From Pythium myriotylum (Eukaryota; Oomycota; Peronosporomycetes; Pythiales; Pythiaceae): a stretch of DNA of 64,000 nucleotides. Every line of letters starts with the position of its first letter. The stretch's first letter is position 1. Below, piece by piece: positions 9,782-20,109 of the stretch. The translations under genes and the position numbers were made by a program. The stretch is from positions 1 through 64,000 of the forward strand of contig JALJCQ010000014.1 in NCBI GenBank assembly GCA_023091665.1. The letters are read 5' to 3'. Below the pieces are notes generated by a model. That model was not told where the DNA came from and ran no database searches. It worked only from the letters and a program-made list of their open reading frames with translations.

Positions 9782-12465
9782 ATGATGGAGGGCCACGCCT
9801 TCTTCGAGGACATCCGCGAGTACGTCCCCCCTCCCCCTCCCTCCCCCTCTCCATAACTCACCCTCTTCCTCCCTGCCAGAAGAGAGCTCCCGCCGTGCGA
9901 CCTGGGCCACCTCGACGAGCTGCTCCTGCTGCTCAAGACGGCGCACCCGACCGTGCGCGCCAAGCTCCTGCGCGACCTCGCGGCCGACGACGGCGCCTAC
10001 GTCTCGCGCCTGCTCGACCTCTTCGACCTCAGCGAGCTCGACGCCGACCGCGCCGTGCTCCACCGCCTCTTCGACATCTTCTACGCGCTCTGTACGTCGC
10101 TTCGCGCTCCCCCTCTCTCTCTCTTTTCATAAGACTAACTGACGCGCGACCGCGACCGCCAGTCGAGCTCTGCGACCGCCGCGTGGTCGAGATCCTGCTC
10201 AGCGACCAGCACTTCCTCTCGGTCGTCGGCGTCTTCGGCCACAACCCGGGGCTGCTGCGCGAGATGGACTTCCGCGCCGAGCTCGAGGGCCGCGCCGGCT
10301 TCAAAGAGGTCGTCCCCATCCGCGACCCGCTCGTGCTCCAGCGCGTGCACCTCAACTTCCGCATCCACGTCATCAAGGACAGCGTGCTCTCGCGCTCGCT
10401 GCCCGACTGCGCCGTCATCATGCTCGACCACCTCGTCAACGAAAACAACTTCCACATCCTCTCCTACATCCACGACTCGGAGCCCTACTGGCAGGAGCTC
10501 AAGCGGCTCGTGCAGACGCCCGCGCGACGCCGCGACGGACTCGGACTGCTCAAAGAGGTCGTCGCGCTCGTGCGCGCCACGCGGCCGCTCGACAAGCTGC
10601 CGCAGCAGCTGCGCCGCGACCTCTTTGGCGCGCCGCCCGTCTTCGGACAGCTCCTCACCAACCTCTTTGGCGACGGCGCGGTCTTCGAGGCCTTTGCCAG
10701 CATCCTCGGCTCGCCGCAGTCGCCGATCCAAGAGATCGAGCTCACGCTCGACATCCTCAACGCGCTCGTGTTCTACCAGGGACCCGAGCGCCTCCGCACG
10801 TTCCTCGCGAGCGAAGGCAAGTGCATCGCGCCGCCCACGAGCGACAAGGAACGCATCCAGTGGCGCGACGGCGCCTCGCTCTTCACGGCGCTCATCTGCG
10901 TCTTTGAAAAGTACGAAAACACCCGCGTGCAAATGTTCACGCTGCTCAAGGAGATCTTCAAAGTGTCGCTGCCGCAGGTGAGCCCTCCGCTGCCGCCGTC
11001 GCTCGCGGCCTCTTGGCGCCGCCGCGCTCACGCCGTGTTGGATCCACAGGACGACAAATTCCTCAACGTCATGTACCCCAACTACATCCACTGGTTACTC
11101 CAGCCGCTCAAGTACATCTCGGTCGACGACGAGGCCACACTCTTCGCGCTGCAGGACAGCATCATGGAACTGCTCACGTTCTGCACCGAGGCCCACGGGT
11201 ACCGCATCAAGTATTTATTCGGACGACAGCCCATCGCCTCGTACGTCGAGCGTATGCTGCGGTCGCGGAACAAGCTCTTCGTCATCCGTACGACCCCTAC
11301 CACACACGCTAAAGGCTCTGGCGGCATTGGACTAATTTGTTGCATTTTCTTTGCTTGCTTTGATCTCTCTAGACGCTGTCAAGTTTATTCGTGCGTGCGC
11401 AGCAAGAGGCGAAGCCTTTTTCTCGCGGTTCCTGATCCAGAACAACCTCTTCACACCGCTGATGGAGCAACTCAAGACTGGCCAGCGAAATGACTGCGCT
11501 GTGTGCTCGGCGATCCTGGAGTTGCTCGCTTTTATCGAAAAGGTTTGTCTGGCCATCTGTTCTGACTCTTTGACCCACGAACATTAATCAGAAGTGATTA
11601 ATTCCCACAGAGTAACTTGACTGCGCTCGTCGAACACATTTACGAGAAATTCTACAGTTTGTACAAGGACGAATGTCCGATCGTGTTTGAGGCCATCCGG
11701 GTTCGCCACGATGACGCCGTCGGCTCCTCCAGTTTGAACAAGGACGACCCGCAGCGAGAAAACATACTCTTTGTCCAGCGCAACACCACTATGCTCGACG
11801 AAGAAGAGGACCGGTATTGGGAAACGGATGATCCCGCCGAGAATTTCGCTCCTGCATTCGTGAAGGACGAGGTAAGGGCGTCTTGGAGAGGTTTTCCCGT
11901 GAAGTGTGTTCTGAAGATATCTTTAATGGTATAGCAACCGTCGGAAGTGAGGTGTCGCGCTCCTGACGCAACGAAGCTCGTCGACTATGCGGATGACGAC
12001 GAGCCGGCGTCCCCATTGAAGGAAGGAGATTTGATGATTCCTATGCCTCGCGATGACGGCGCTGCAATGAACGAAGAAACAAAGACAAACTCGGACTCTG
12101 ATAAGAAAGAGGACGAAGAAGACTTCAAACTCCCTGTTCGTGAAAAGAAGGGCGACGACGAACCGACTGATTTCCTGTCCGGAGGCCTCAACGGCCGCAA
12201 GCTGCAGACGAAGAAGGTGAAGTCGCCTCAGTATAAATCGATGTTCCAGCAGATCTCATGGAAAGTAGCAAGCGGCAACGGCTCGTCGTCGTCATCATCA
12301 AACGACGGATCGCCTGACTCGACGGACGCTCAGCCCATGGATACGTCCAACGGCCGAAGTGACGACTCTCCGCCGACAAAGCGAAAGCTTGATATCGCGG
12401 AGCCACCGTCACCCGAGTCGATTCTGAAGAAGGCCAAGCCGTGCACGCCTGTGAGTTCGAGCTGA
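9782..12465 (+). CDS. PPP4R3: Protein phosphatase 4 regulatory subunit 3 (SMEK/PP4R3), 7 exons, 754 aa
   Basis: Exons inferred at 9782-9819, 9880-10091, 10163-10977, 11050-11287, 11373-11542, 11611-11871 and 11935-12465. All junctions are GT-AG and the reading frame closes exactly. The armadillo-like SMEK core is clear: ELPPCDLGHLDELLLLLKT, LFDIFYALFELCDRRVVEIL, GVFGHNPGLLREMDFRAEL, FKEVVPI, HVIKDSVLSRSLPD, then FLNVMYPNYIHWLLQPL and HAVKFIRACAARGEAFFSRF. The last exon is acidic and Ser-rich with KR-rich patches (KRKLD), usual for the disordered tail. PP4R3 directs the PP4 catalytic subunit to nuclear substrates in DNA-damage and checkpoint recovery. The EVH1/PH-like N-terminal domain found in animals and fungi is absent: only about 14 residues precede the core. 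Either it was lost or an upstream exon was missed. Confidence 0.9.
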
Positions 12466-12739
12466 CCGCAATAGTTGTAATGTTAGGACCGCTAGTATGA
12501 AGCAAAAAGAAGAAAGAGACAAAATAGAGGGTACCAAACGATGCCAATCAACATGAGCACGGTCCAGTCTCCCCAGAATCTTCGGTGCAAGAATTACTCT
12601 TGCGACCGTTCTCGAAGAACAATCATTCAACACTGCCATATTAGAGAACGGCACTCGACTCGGGAAAAAAATTCCACAAGAAAGTGTCCAAACAGCCCAG
12701 ACCTGCACTTCTTTGCTCCAGATGTATATCTCCCCGGTG

Positions 12740-14460
12740 ACCCACAGATTCATGCGATCTACTCCTCTAAGGCATGCTCGAGCCCCAACTCTCGGTAGTG
12801 AAGTAGGCTCTCTCAGCTGCTCAATGTTTGGGAGGTCTCAGTCCGACAGTTCATTGGTTGAGTGGTATTCTTCTATACCAACACCGTTTCTCAAGCCGAC
12901 TTCTCCACCTAAACAAGTCCGATTCACATGTGAGTTGATTGCTTTATCGCAAACGCTGGCCCAGTTTCCGATCGCAACTCCACCGAGAGATATCTTCCAA
13001 AAGTTGACGTCGATTGACGCCTTCAATTTCCCGACGTTCCTGAACCCACAGTACGACCCGACTCGTCAAGACTACATTCTCACGTGTATCAACAGTGATG
13101 TCCTTACGCAACAAACTAACGGACATTAGAAGGAACGATTCCAGACGGCACACAGTACTTGTACGTCGATTACAAGTCGTTGGAGTCTTTGTCCAATTTC
13201 ACGTTTTGAGCTCGTTGACACTGTTGTCAGACATCAGATTGAATCGGAGAAACCGTATCGTCGGCAATGACTCTGTTTCGCCTGAGCTAGCAGATCTTTA
13301 GCCGGCAACAAGTTACAGTCCGTTAATTTTTCTTTTCCGAGTGGTCTCGTAGGGTTGTCTGTTATTCTGGCAGTTACGGCCATCGCATGCAAAGCCTGCG
13401 TTTCTTCATCACTTCACAACGGGTATAGGGTTTAGGGCGGTGAGCTTGCGCTTCTCAAAAGGGATATCTAAGAGCTTGAAGCCTTTCACTAACCGACGAA
13501 TGTTTAACACCAAGCACCTGAACAGAATCAAAGCTTCGCCCAGCACTGGAGACGATTCTCTAACGATTCCAGCACCCTCCAAACACGACCCATCGGATTC
13601 TTCGTCATTAACCTCGATCATTACAATCGCCGATAGTAGTGTCGTCGGTATTGTGGTCGCCGGAATCGTCTTTTGTCGTCGAAGGAAAGACCACGGGAAA
13701 AAGACGCAGTGATTCGACACCAAATGCTACATTGCTGGGTCAGACTCCACTGAAACGTCCAACGACAGCGACCTAGTCTTGTGGCAGAGACTGATTTGAA
13801 GCAGCCGTCTCGCCCTTGCGAAGGTTCCATTTGAAAGATGAATTATTTGCGACATCTACAACGCAGAACTTGGGAAGTATCAAAAGCAAGATCGGGAGAA
13901 GCACGAGGTCTGGCCGTGGGTGTCGCCGAAGAGTGATGTCATCGTAAACTCTTTCAATTTGTCAATCATCCACGAGGGGGACTGCCGTTATTATTGTCGA
14001 GCAAATTCTTGGCGGGGACCTGTCCACGATTGTGCAGACACTTGGCCAGCCGCAAGACCCAGAGTCGTGGTTTAAGTACTAAGGGGGATGTCTGGAAGTC
14101 AAGGAACTGCTGGGTATGGGGTAGCTTCGGCATTTTTCCAAGATCATCAGGGTGGACGTGGCGTCGAGGATTTAGCTGATCTCGTATGGATCGCTCCAGA
14201 GGTTTTAAGCGATAGAAATAAAACGTCCGAGAACGAAGTCATCTATTCACTCGGACTAGGTACGGCACGACGACCATAATTTGGACGTCGTGCCGTGCCA
14301 AATCCGATCTCATATTATGAGATCGGGAAGCGGCATCTTGGAAGTTTCTCGATCCGATTAGGTGATCAGTCGCAAAACGCTGGAGCGTTAATCCAACAGA
14401 ACATGGCCCGGCCGCAGAGGGGCACGCAGAGCTGCGCGAAATCTTTACAACGCATCGCAA
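12740..14460 (+). pseudogene. Decayed LRR receptor-like TKL protein kinase
   Basis: Fragments in several frames follow the order of an oomycete LRR-TKL kinase. An ectodomain remnant has FTCELIALSQTLAQF and later AGNKLQSVNFSFPSGLVGLS, an LRR-like unit (about 13,300-13,360). A transmembrane helix and stop-transfer follow (SVVGIVVAGIVFCRRRKDHG, frame 13440-13712). The juxtamembrane/kinase start is DLVLWQRLI, stop, SSRLALAKVPFE. The activation-segment end is DLVWIAPEVLSDRNKTSENE near 14,180, where WIAPEVL is the APE motif. Multiple stops and frameshifts interrupt it. The GxGxxG loop, VAIK lysine and HRD/DFG motifs cannot be found intact. Gene structure is inferred; the motif order is seen. Confidence 0.6.
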
Positions 14461-14965
14461 TGCACACGGATCAGATGTTTTGGACCTCGCGTGAAAGTAC
14501 CTCGATCATTTCTGTGGAGCTGGTCGGCATACACGGACTCCAATTAAATATTTTGAAAAGAGTTCTCCCCCGTGGGCCACTCCGTTTCCTAACACCCTAC
14601 AATCGTATTCTTCACGGCACATCCAGTACATGTGCTAGTTCTTTTGCATACTGTCGGCACGAGCAGATTTGGCGGCAACCGTATCTGCCAATTGAATCAA
14701 CTGAATAGCTGATACAGTACGAGCATGTCGCATCTAGTGCACACTCGACTCATTCATCCCTTCAGGAAGACCTCACCAGAAATGGCTGAAACGTGTTCAT
14801 GGCAGATTACGTTGTTTAAAACACAATGGCATGCACTTTCTATGATTGTAGTGAGATCAACAAGCAACCAAAAAAGTGTAGCCATGTGCTGGGTGTTTTA
14901 AACGTCGTCAACATCCCCACCAATCTATGGTGAACTACCCAGCCTCGTTCATTCTGCATTTCGTC
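14461..14965. other. Spacer upstream of SWEET-a
   Basis: No gene. It holds one copy of the recurrent composite motif (GTTTAAAAC at 14814, TGTAGCCAT at 14877, GTTTTAAAC at 14895), ending 63 bases before the SWEET-a ATG, and an initiator-like site at 14947. Confidence 0.6.
14947..14962 (+). promoter_or_regulatory. Oomycete initiator-like core promoter, SWEET-a
   Basis: GTTCATTCTGCATTTC matches the published oomycete core GCTCATTYYNCAWTTT at 14 of 16 positions, 4 bases before the ATG at 14966. It supports that ATG over the in-frame one at 14927, which would lie upstream of the transcription start. Confidence 0.6.
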
Positions 14966-15850
14966 ATGAGCTTCGCTCTCCAGCTCTTCCGCGTCCTCGC
15001 GGCGTCCACATCCACGATGATGATCCTGAGCCCAATTCCATCGATTCTCAAGACTCTGAGAAACAAGCACACGGGTGTGGCCTCCATCGTCCCCCTCGTC
15101 TCAATGTTCACAAATTGTCACATTGCGTACGCCAGCAGAGCAAATGGGAGCGTGCGGTTTGTCTTTACTCATCGTTTTTGTTGCCTCTTCTTCAGGATGA
15201 TGTACGGCTACCTATGCAAGCTTTACTTCCCGGTGTTCTCGACGTTCATCTTTGGCGACATCATGTGCCTTATGTACATCTCCGTGTTCTATCGATTTTC
15301 GCCGGAGAAGACCAAGGCACACAGAATCTTCTTAGTCTTTGGTGTGCCGCTTTCGCTTCTCACACTCTACTCGATCCTCGGAGGCCTCGGCGTGACTGGC
15401 CAAAAGGCATATGACGTTGGGGAAGTCAGCGGGTACGCTGCGATTGTCACGACTGTGATCCTGTACTCATCACCTTTCGAGAAAGTGGCCATGGTGCTCA
15501 AACACAGGTCTGCAGTGTTTATCAACATCCACATGGTGTGCGCCGGCACGTTCAACAACGTCATGTGGATAACCTACACTTACATGGCGAGGGAGTGGCT
15601 AATCTTCATTCCCAACATCTTCTGTTGCACCATGGGCTGTATCCAGATCTCGCTCTACCTCCTGTTCCATCCCAGGAGTCATCCATACGATGGTCCAATT
15701 CCTGGCGTCACGGTCGACAGAGAAACTGCGATACACATCGAGCTCGGCGAACTTTCTCTGGACGGGCACGCTATCACAAACAAGACCCAGCGTGAGAGCT
15801 TTGTAGTCATCGAGTCCCCCTTGGAGCCGTTCACGGGAGCTAAATACTAG
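14966..15850 (+). CDS. SWEET-a, MtN3/saliva sugar transporter, 271 aa
   Basis: First of 23 SWEET-family genes, facilitators that let sugars move down their gradient through plasma or vacuolar membrane. Two exons, 14966-15126 and 15196-15850, with a 69-base phase-2 intron that is itself open. Seven membrane helices: repeat 1 contains TM1 (FALQLFRVLAASTSTMMILS), the LSPIPSI kink, KHTGVASIVPLVSM and pocket-type Asn in NCHIAMMYG; a linker helix follows; repeat 2 contains SPFEKVAMVLKHRSAVF, AGTFNNVMWITY and IPNIFCCTMG. The cytosolic tail ends FVVIESPLEP. Closest in the array to SWEET-j (shared M-x-FALQ start). Nearest neighbour is the kinase pseudogene. Confidence 0.92.
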   Translation: MSFALQLFRVLAASTSTMMILSPIPSILKTLRNKHTGVASIVPLVSMFTNCHIAYASRANGSVRFVFTHRFCCLFFRMMYGYLCKLYFPVFSTFIFGDIMCLMYISVFYRFSPEKTKAHRIFLVFGVPLSLLTLYSILGGLGVTGQKAYDVGEVSGYAAIVTTVILYSSPFEKVAMVLKHRSAVFINIHMVCAGTFNNVMWITYTYMAREWLIFIPNIFCCTMGCIQISLYLLFHPRSHPYDGPIPGVTVDRETAIHIELGELSLDGHAITNKTQRESFVVIESPLEPFTGAKY

Positions 15851-16911
15851 TTGGTAAATGAGACAGTTAATTAAGAGACTGTTGGAATAATGAGCTTACA
15901 AGTTATTACTGGCCACTCTCGAGAAAAATCGACTCGATGCGTTTCGGATCTCTAACCCAGAGATCTATGAGCACAGATCCTTCCTTGACGCTGAGATGGT
16001 TTCATCCGTGATGATCTTAGGGGAAACGGCTCTGTTACCGTACTAGCAAAGGTGGTGGGTGGGCAGTATCGAAGAAATTCGTACTAAACAAAAAATCGAT
16101 GCACGCTACCGCTAATAGACCGGTTGCACCAACATATTGGTTTCAAAGCGAGGGTCATCTAGTTTTGAAGACAGACGACTTTCACTGGTTGCGAAGTCAC
16201 GCCATCGCGCGTCGCAGCGGTGTTCAGTGAGACGACTGTCTCCACTTTGGCAGCCTATGCTCGTACTGTACTGTACATCTGGAAACTTCCACTTGCATAC
16301 GTGTATTGGATCTGATTCCGAGGGAAACCATGGACGCAGCTCAGCGGCCAATAGATTTGTTTCGACGCGGTGTCTCATCGCTGTGAAAATATTCAAACAT
16401 CGAGATTCGTGACACCCCATAGTCTTTTTGCATTGTCCTCTGTTTGGCGAAAAGCCACTGGTGACCAGTGGCTTTTCATGCCAAACGACCATTCTTGTCG
16501 TTCGTAGAGACTCAATCTGAGACCAAGGGAGTGGATATTGTGTACGTAGTGGCTTGTTTCGTACAGCTGGTACGGTATCTATACAAGTCTTACCAAACTT
16601 GACGAAACTTGACGATGTAAGGTTGCACGGAACTGGACGCCTTCGCAGAAGCGATTACGGTACCCCGGTCTTTCTCCACTGAGTATTAGATTTCATTTTC
16701 TTTCGGGTTGACTTCGTAATCTGGACTTGTGTTCCCGCCGATCCGGATAAGCTTTTAGAACCGCATCTTTCCACTGTCGTTGAGTACAACTTCGTTGTGC
16801 CTTTCTGCCGACAGCCACCGAGGCCTCCGTTGACTTTGGCCGGCGAAGCCTTGGGCCTGCCGCGAATGGCTCGATGGTAATCGCCCACAATCCATTTCGA
16901 CTCCAAGAGCA
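15851..16911. other. Spacer between SWEET-a and the P450 gene
   Basis: About 1.06 kb with no credible gene; stops interrupt every frame quickly. It contains the strong hairpin at 16442-16486 listed separately. The last few hundred bases should hold the P450 promoter, but no initiator match was recognised. Confidence 0.5.
16442..16486. repeat. Perfect-stem hairpin
   Basis: Outer arms GTTTGGC (16442-16448) and GCCAAAC (16480-16486) enclose inner arms GAAAAGCCACTGGT (16449-16462) and ACCAGTGGCTTTTC (16464-16477). That is 21 base pairs with a single loop base and a two-base bulge. Too precise for chance; could be a miniature-transposon end pair or a small-RNA precursor. Confidence 0.85.
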
Positions 16912-18477
16912 ATGCTCGTCATCAACCCTGCTGAAGTCTCGCTGCCGTGGGCGATCGCCATGGGTGGCGGAGCCGTCCTCGCCGTCTTGCTGCTGGGCAA
17001 GCTGGCGACCAAGAAGTCTGGAGACACCAAGAAGGGGCGCAAGATCCACTCGCTCGGCACAAGCATCCCGATCATCGGTGACATGCTGGAGGCGCTCAAG
17101 TATGCCGACGTGCGTCACGACTGGATGACCGCGCAGTTCCGCCGCTTCAACTTCGAGCCGTGGCAGATCAATAACCTCATGGGTCCACCCACGGTCGTCG
17201 CGGCCGACCCAGCGATATTCGAAGCCGTCGCGTCGACCCAGTTCGACACCTTCATCAAGGGAACGACTCACCAATACCTTCTGAAGGACGTCCTGGGCGG
17301 GGCCTTCGTGAACAAGGACGGTGAAGAATGGTACCATGGGCGGAAGACGGCGGCGAAATTCTTCTCGGCCAAGACGCTTCGCCTCATGATGACGCAGACC
17401 ATGAAGCGCAACTTCGGCTTGGTGTCGAAAGTGCTGGATGCGCGAATGGAAAGCGGCAAGGAAATCGATCTCACGCAGCTGTTCCTCCAGTTCTCGCTGC
17501 AGACGTTCATGGAGGTGGGCGTAGGCGTCGACTTTCCCGTTATCGGCAACGAAAAGCCCCTTCCGTTCGAGCTCGCACTTGGTGACGCAGTTCCAATCAC
17601 AGCCAACCGGCGCCTCGTGCCAAATTTCGTGTGGAGGCTCGCGCGCTGGCTGAATATCGGACCGGAGAAGCGACTCAAAGAGGCGATGGATATTGTCCGC
17701 ACACAGATCAACGAGCTCATCGTGCAAAGTCTCGGCAAGGATCCCGAGGCTGAGAAAGCCCATCCAGATGAAGTGAAGGTCCGCAGTGCGATCGAGCTCT
17801 TTGTGGAGCACAGCCGAGCCGACCTGGTGGGTTTGCGTCCGGAAGACCTTGTCGACTTTGTCATCAACTTCGTGATCGCGGCCCGTGATACGTCGTCGCT
17901 GGCGACTGCGTGGTTCTTCTACGCGTTGAGCAAGAACCCGGGGATTGAGGCCAAGATCCGTGAGGAGCTCGCAGCCAAGCTGCCGTCGCTGGGCGTGCAG
18001 GCCGGCGACTACATCACGGTCGACCACGTCAAGCAGCTCGTGTATTTGGAGGCGGCTATCAAAGAGGCTCTCCGGCTCTACCCCACAGCGCCGCTCATGG
18101 TCCGCCTGTGCACCAAGGACACGTTCGTGGACGAGGACATCATGATCCGCAAGGGCCAGTCCGTGATCGTGTCCATGTACGCCATGACGCACAACCCGAA
18201 CATCTGGGGACCGGACGCTAGTGAGTTCAAGCCCGAGCGCTGGATCGACGAAACGACAGGCACGCTGCGCAACTTCCCGTCCACCAAGTTCTCGACGTTC
18301 AGCACCGGCCCGCGCATTTGCATCGGCTTGAGCCTCGCGATGGTGAGCCTCCGCATCATGATCGCCAACTTGATGCACAACTACAAGTTCGATTACGCCG
18401 AGAACGACGGCAGCTACCTCAACTCGATCGGTCTGCTCATGAAGAACCCTCTCAATGTCAAGGTGAACCGGGTGTAG
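16912..18477 (+). CDS. Cytochrome P450 monooxygenase, 521 aa
   Basis: A complete single-exon P450. An N-terminal membrane anchor (about residues 12-30, AIAMGGGAVLAVLLLG) is followed by a basic/Gly stretch, placing the enzyme on the ER face. I-helix AARDTSS (about 323) fits the oxygen-binding A/G-G-x-D/E-T-T/S motif. K-helix ExxR is EALR (about 384), the PERW motif is present, and the heme loop FSTGPRICIG carries the proximal Cys near 469. Length and motif style fit the CYP86/CYP704-like fatty-acid omega-hydroxylase clan that oomycete P450s belong to. The substrate is inferred, not shown. It sits between SWEET-a and SWEET-b on the same strand with no sign of co-transcription. Confidence 0.93.
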   Translation: MLVINPAEVSLPWAIAMGGGAVLAVLLLGKLATKKSGDTKKGRKIHSLGTSIPIIGDMLEALKYADVRHDWMTAQFRRFNFEPWQINNLMGPPTVVAADPAIFEAVASTQFDTFIKGTTHQYLLKDVLGGAFVNKDGEEWYHGRKTAAKFFSAKTLRLMMTQTMKRNFGLVSKVLDARMESGKEIDLTQLFLQFSLQTFMEVGVGVDFPVIGNEKPLPFELALGDAVPITANRRLVPNFVWRLARWLNIGPEKRLKEAMDIVRTQINELIVQSLGKDPEAEKAHPDEVKVRSAIELFVEHSRADLVGLRPEDLVDFVINFVIAARDTSSLATAWFFYALSKNPGIEAKIREELAAKLPSLGVQAGDYITVDHVKQLVYLEAAIKEALRLYPTAPLMVRLCTKDTFVDEDIMIRKGQSVIVSMYAMTHNPNIWGPDASEFKPERWIDETTGTLRNFPSTKFSTFSTGPRICIGLSLAMVSLRIMIANLMHNYKFDYAENDGSYLNSIGLLMKNPLNVKVNRV

Positions 18478-18992
18478 ACTGGACGAGAACGAATTCTTCA
18501 AACTCAACTGCATAAATGAACTTGCGGGTGCCTCGCGCCGGCTCAAGGTTACTACTCCACGGGTAAACCTAATAGACCTCAATTTGATACCAAAAAAAAT
18601 AAATGAAATTGCAATGGGCCGGAAAGACTTCAATCTCGATCGATCGCTTGTTGGCGCGAACAAGTTCGTGGGACAGCGACAGCGGACAGCAATGGGACGC
18701 GCTTTCTCCACCGCAAGAATCTTTACGCTGATTGGATGGCAACTGTGGCAAGTGTGTCGATTACGGTGTTTTAAACAGGTGGACATGTACTTTCTACGGA
18801 ACACTTGAAGTTTGTGAGGGGTCAACTGTAGCCATGTCGGAACGGCAAGTGTTTTAAACAGCGTGATCAGAGCAATCACGAAACCAGTGGTCGCGCGCCT
18901 GCTGCGCGCATGGACGTCAAGAGATCTGGAAAGATCCCTCCATGCGTCAAGCTGTGATGCTTCTCATCTCATTCATCGATTTGCCCATTACC
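18478..18992. other. Spacer upstream of SWEET-b with composite motif
   Basis: No gene. It contains a second copy of the recurrent unit: GTTTTAAAC at 18768, TGTAGCCAT at 18827, GTTTTAAAC at 18851. An initiator-like CTCATTCATCGATTTG lies near 18969, about 20 bases before the ATG of SWEET-b. Confidence 0.55.
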
Positions 18993-19857
18993 ATGTCGGT
19001 CGCGCTCTCGTTCTTCCGCGTGCTGGCAGCCGCCACCTCCATGCTCATGATCCTCAGTCCCGTCCCGACCATGTACCGCATTGCGCGTGCCAAGGTCGTG
19101 GGCCACCACTCGATCGTGCCGCTTGTCTCCATGCTCGCTAACAGCCACATGAAGTAAGCCCTCCCACCCGACAGCATGCACGCTCTCTCGTGACAGCCTC
19201 TCACCACCTTGTGTCTTGGGCACCAACAGCTTGCTCTACGGCTACCTCGTGCACAACATCTTTCCCATCTTCGTAACGTTCGTGGTCGGCGATATCCTCT
19301 CGATCATCTACATCGCCATCTTCTACCGGTACACGGACGACCGCGCGACGGCCAACAAGGCCATTGTTTGTTTCGTCGTACCGCTGACTCTCGTCACGCT
19401 CTACGCCGCACTGGGACCGGTCTTCTTTGGCCAGACCAAGCAACAAGTGGGCGAGACCGTCGGCTACCTCAGCATCGTCTCAACGCTCGTCATGTACAGC
19501 GCTCCATTTGAGAAGATCGGGCTCGTGCTGCAGCACCGCTCGGCCGTCTTCCTCAACATCCACATGGTCGTCACCGGCACGTTCACCAACAGCGTCTGGG
19601 TCACGTACACGGCACTGGCCAAAGAATGGATTATCTTCGCGCCCAACGTCTTCACCGTACTCGCGGGCGTCATCCAGATCGCGCTCTACATCATGTACAA
19701 CCCACGCACCCACCCACTGACCGACTTGGATCTCCCATCCAAATGCGATGACACGATGCCCGTGGCCGTCGTGGTCTCGCCGTCGGCAGCCTGCTCGTCT
19801 ACTGACTTCGTCACGGCACCGACGCCGCGTCCGCTCGCCCCACTCCACCTTGACTGA
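18993..19857 (+). CDS. SWEET-b sugar transporter, 262 aa
   Basis: Exons 18993-19153 and 19230-19857 (76-base intron). Starts MSVALSFFRVLAA and carries the RAKVVGHHS loop between TM1 and TM2 that marks a subgroup with SWEET-c and -e. Exon 2 begins LLYGYLVHNIFP and has the YTDDRATANKA loop where most array members have YSHEK.KAHK. Repeat 2: SAPFEKIGLVLQHRSAVFLN, GTFTNSVWVTY, APNVFTVLAG. The tail keeps only a degenerate terminal motif (DFVTAPTPRPLAPL). Its closest relative is SWEET-e, on the opposite strand 6 kb away. Confidence 0.92.
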
Positions 19858-20109
19858 GATCCTAGAACCCCAATGTAAACACATAAAGTTTGACGCTCGT
19901 GAACTTCTTTGATGAAGAGCCGGTCTTGGCTGAGAATAGATCCCCGTTTCCAACCCCAGCTGACGTCACCCACGAGCGTACTAATCAGAGTGAAGCGACA
20001 GGAGGAGGGAGTATTGTCGCGTGGCCTTTCAGACCAATCCTTGTTGCCCAGCAGTCGGGAATCTCCTCGGACCGTGGACGGTCTCACATAACAAAATTCG
20101 CCAAAGCCC

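Noticed and set aside
9253..9880. Long N-terminal extension of the PP4R3 reading frame
   Set aside because: The frame is open upstream only by chance; it has low-complexity Pro/Arg content, and the true exons 1-2 lie in other frames and join neatly by GT-AG introns to the conserved core.
10135..11091. 318-codon minus-strand frame across PP4R3 exon 3
   Set aside because: Shadow of the PP4R3 exon; Glu/Val/Arg-rich with no independent features.
14927..14965. Upstream ATG extending SWEET-a by 13 residues
   Set aside because: It lies before or inside the initiator-like site, and all paralogues start at the position of the ATG at 14966.
16693..18879. 728-codon minus-strand open frame spanning the P450 gene
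   Set aside because: Antisense of a complete P450; its composition mirrors the complementary codons, and no motif is present.
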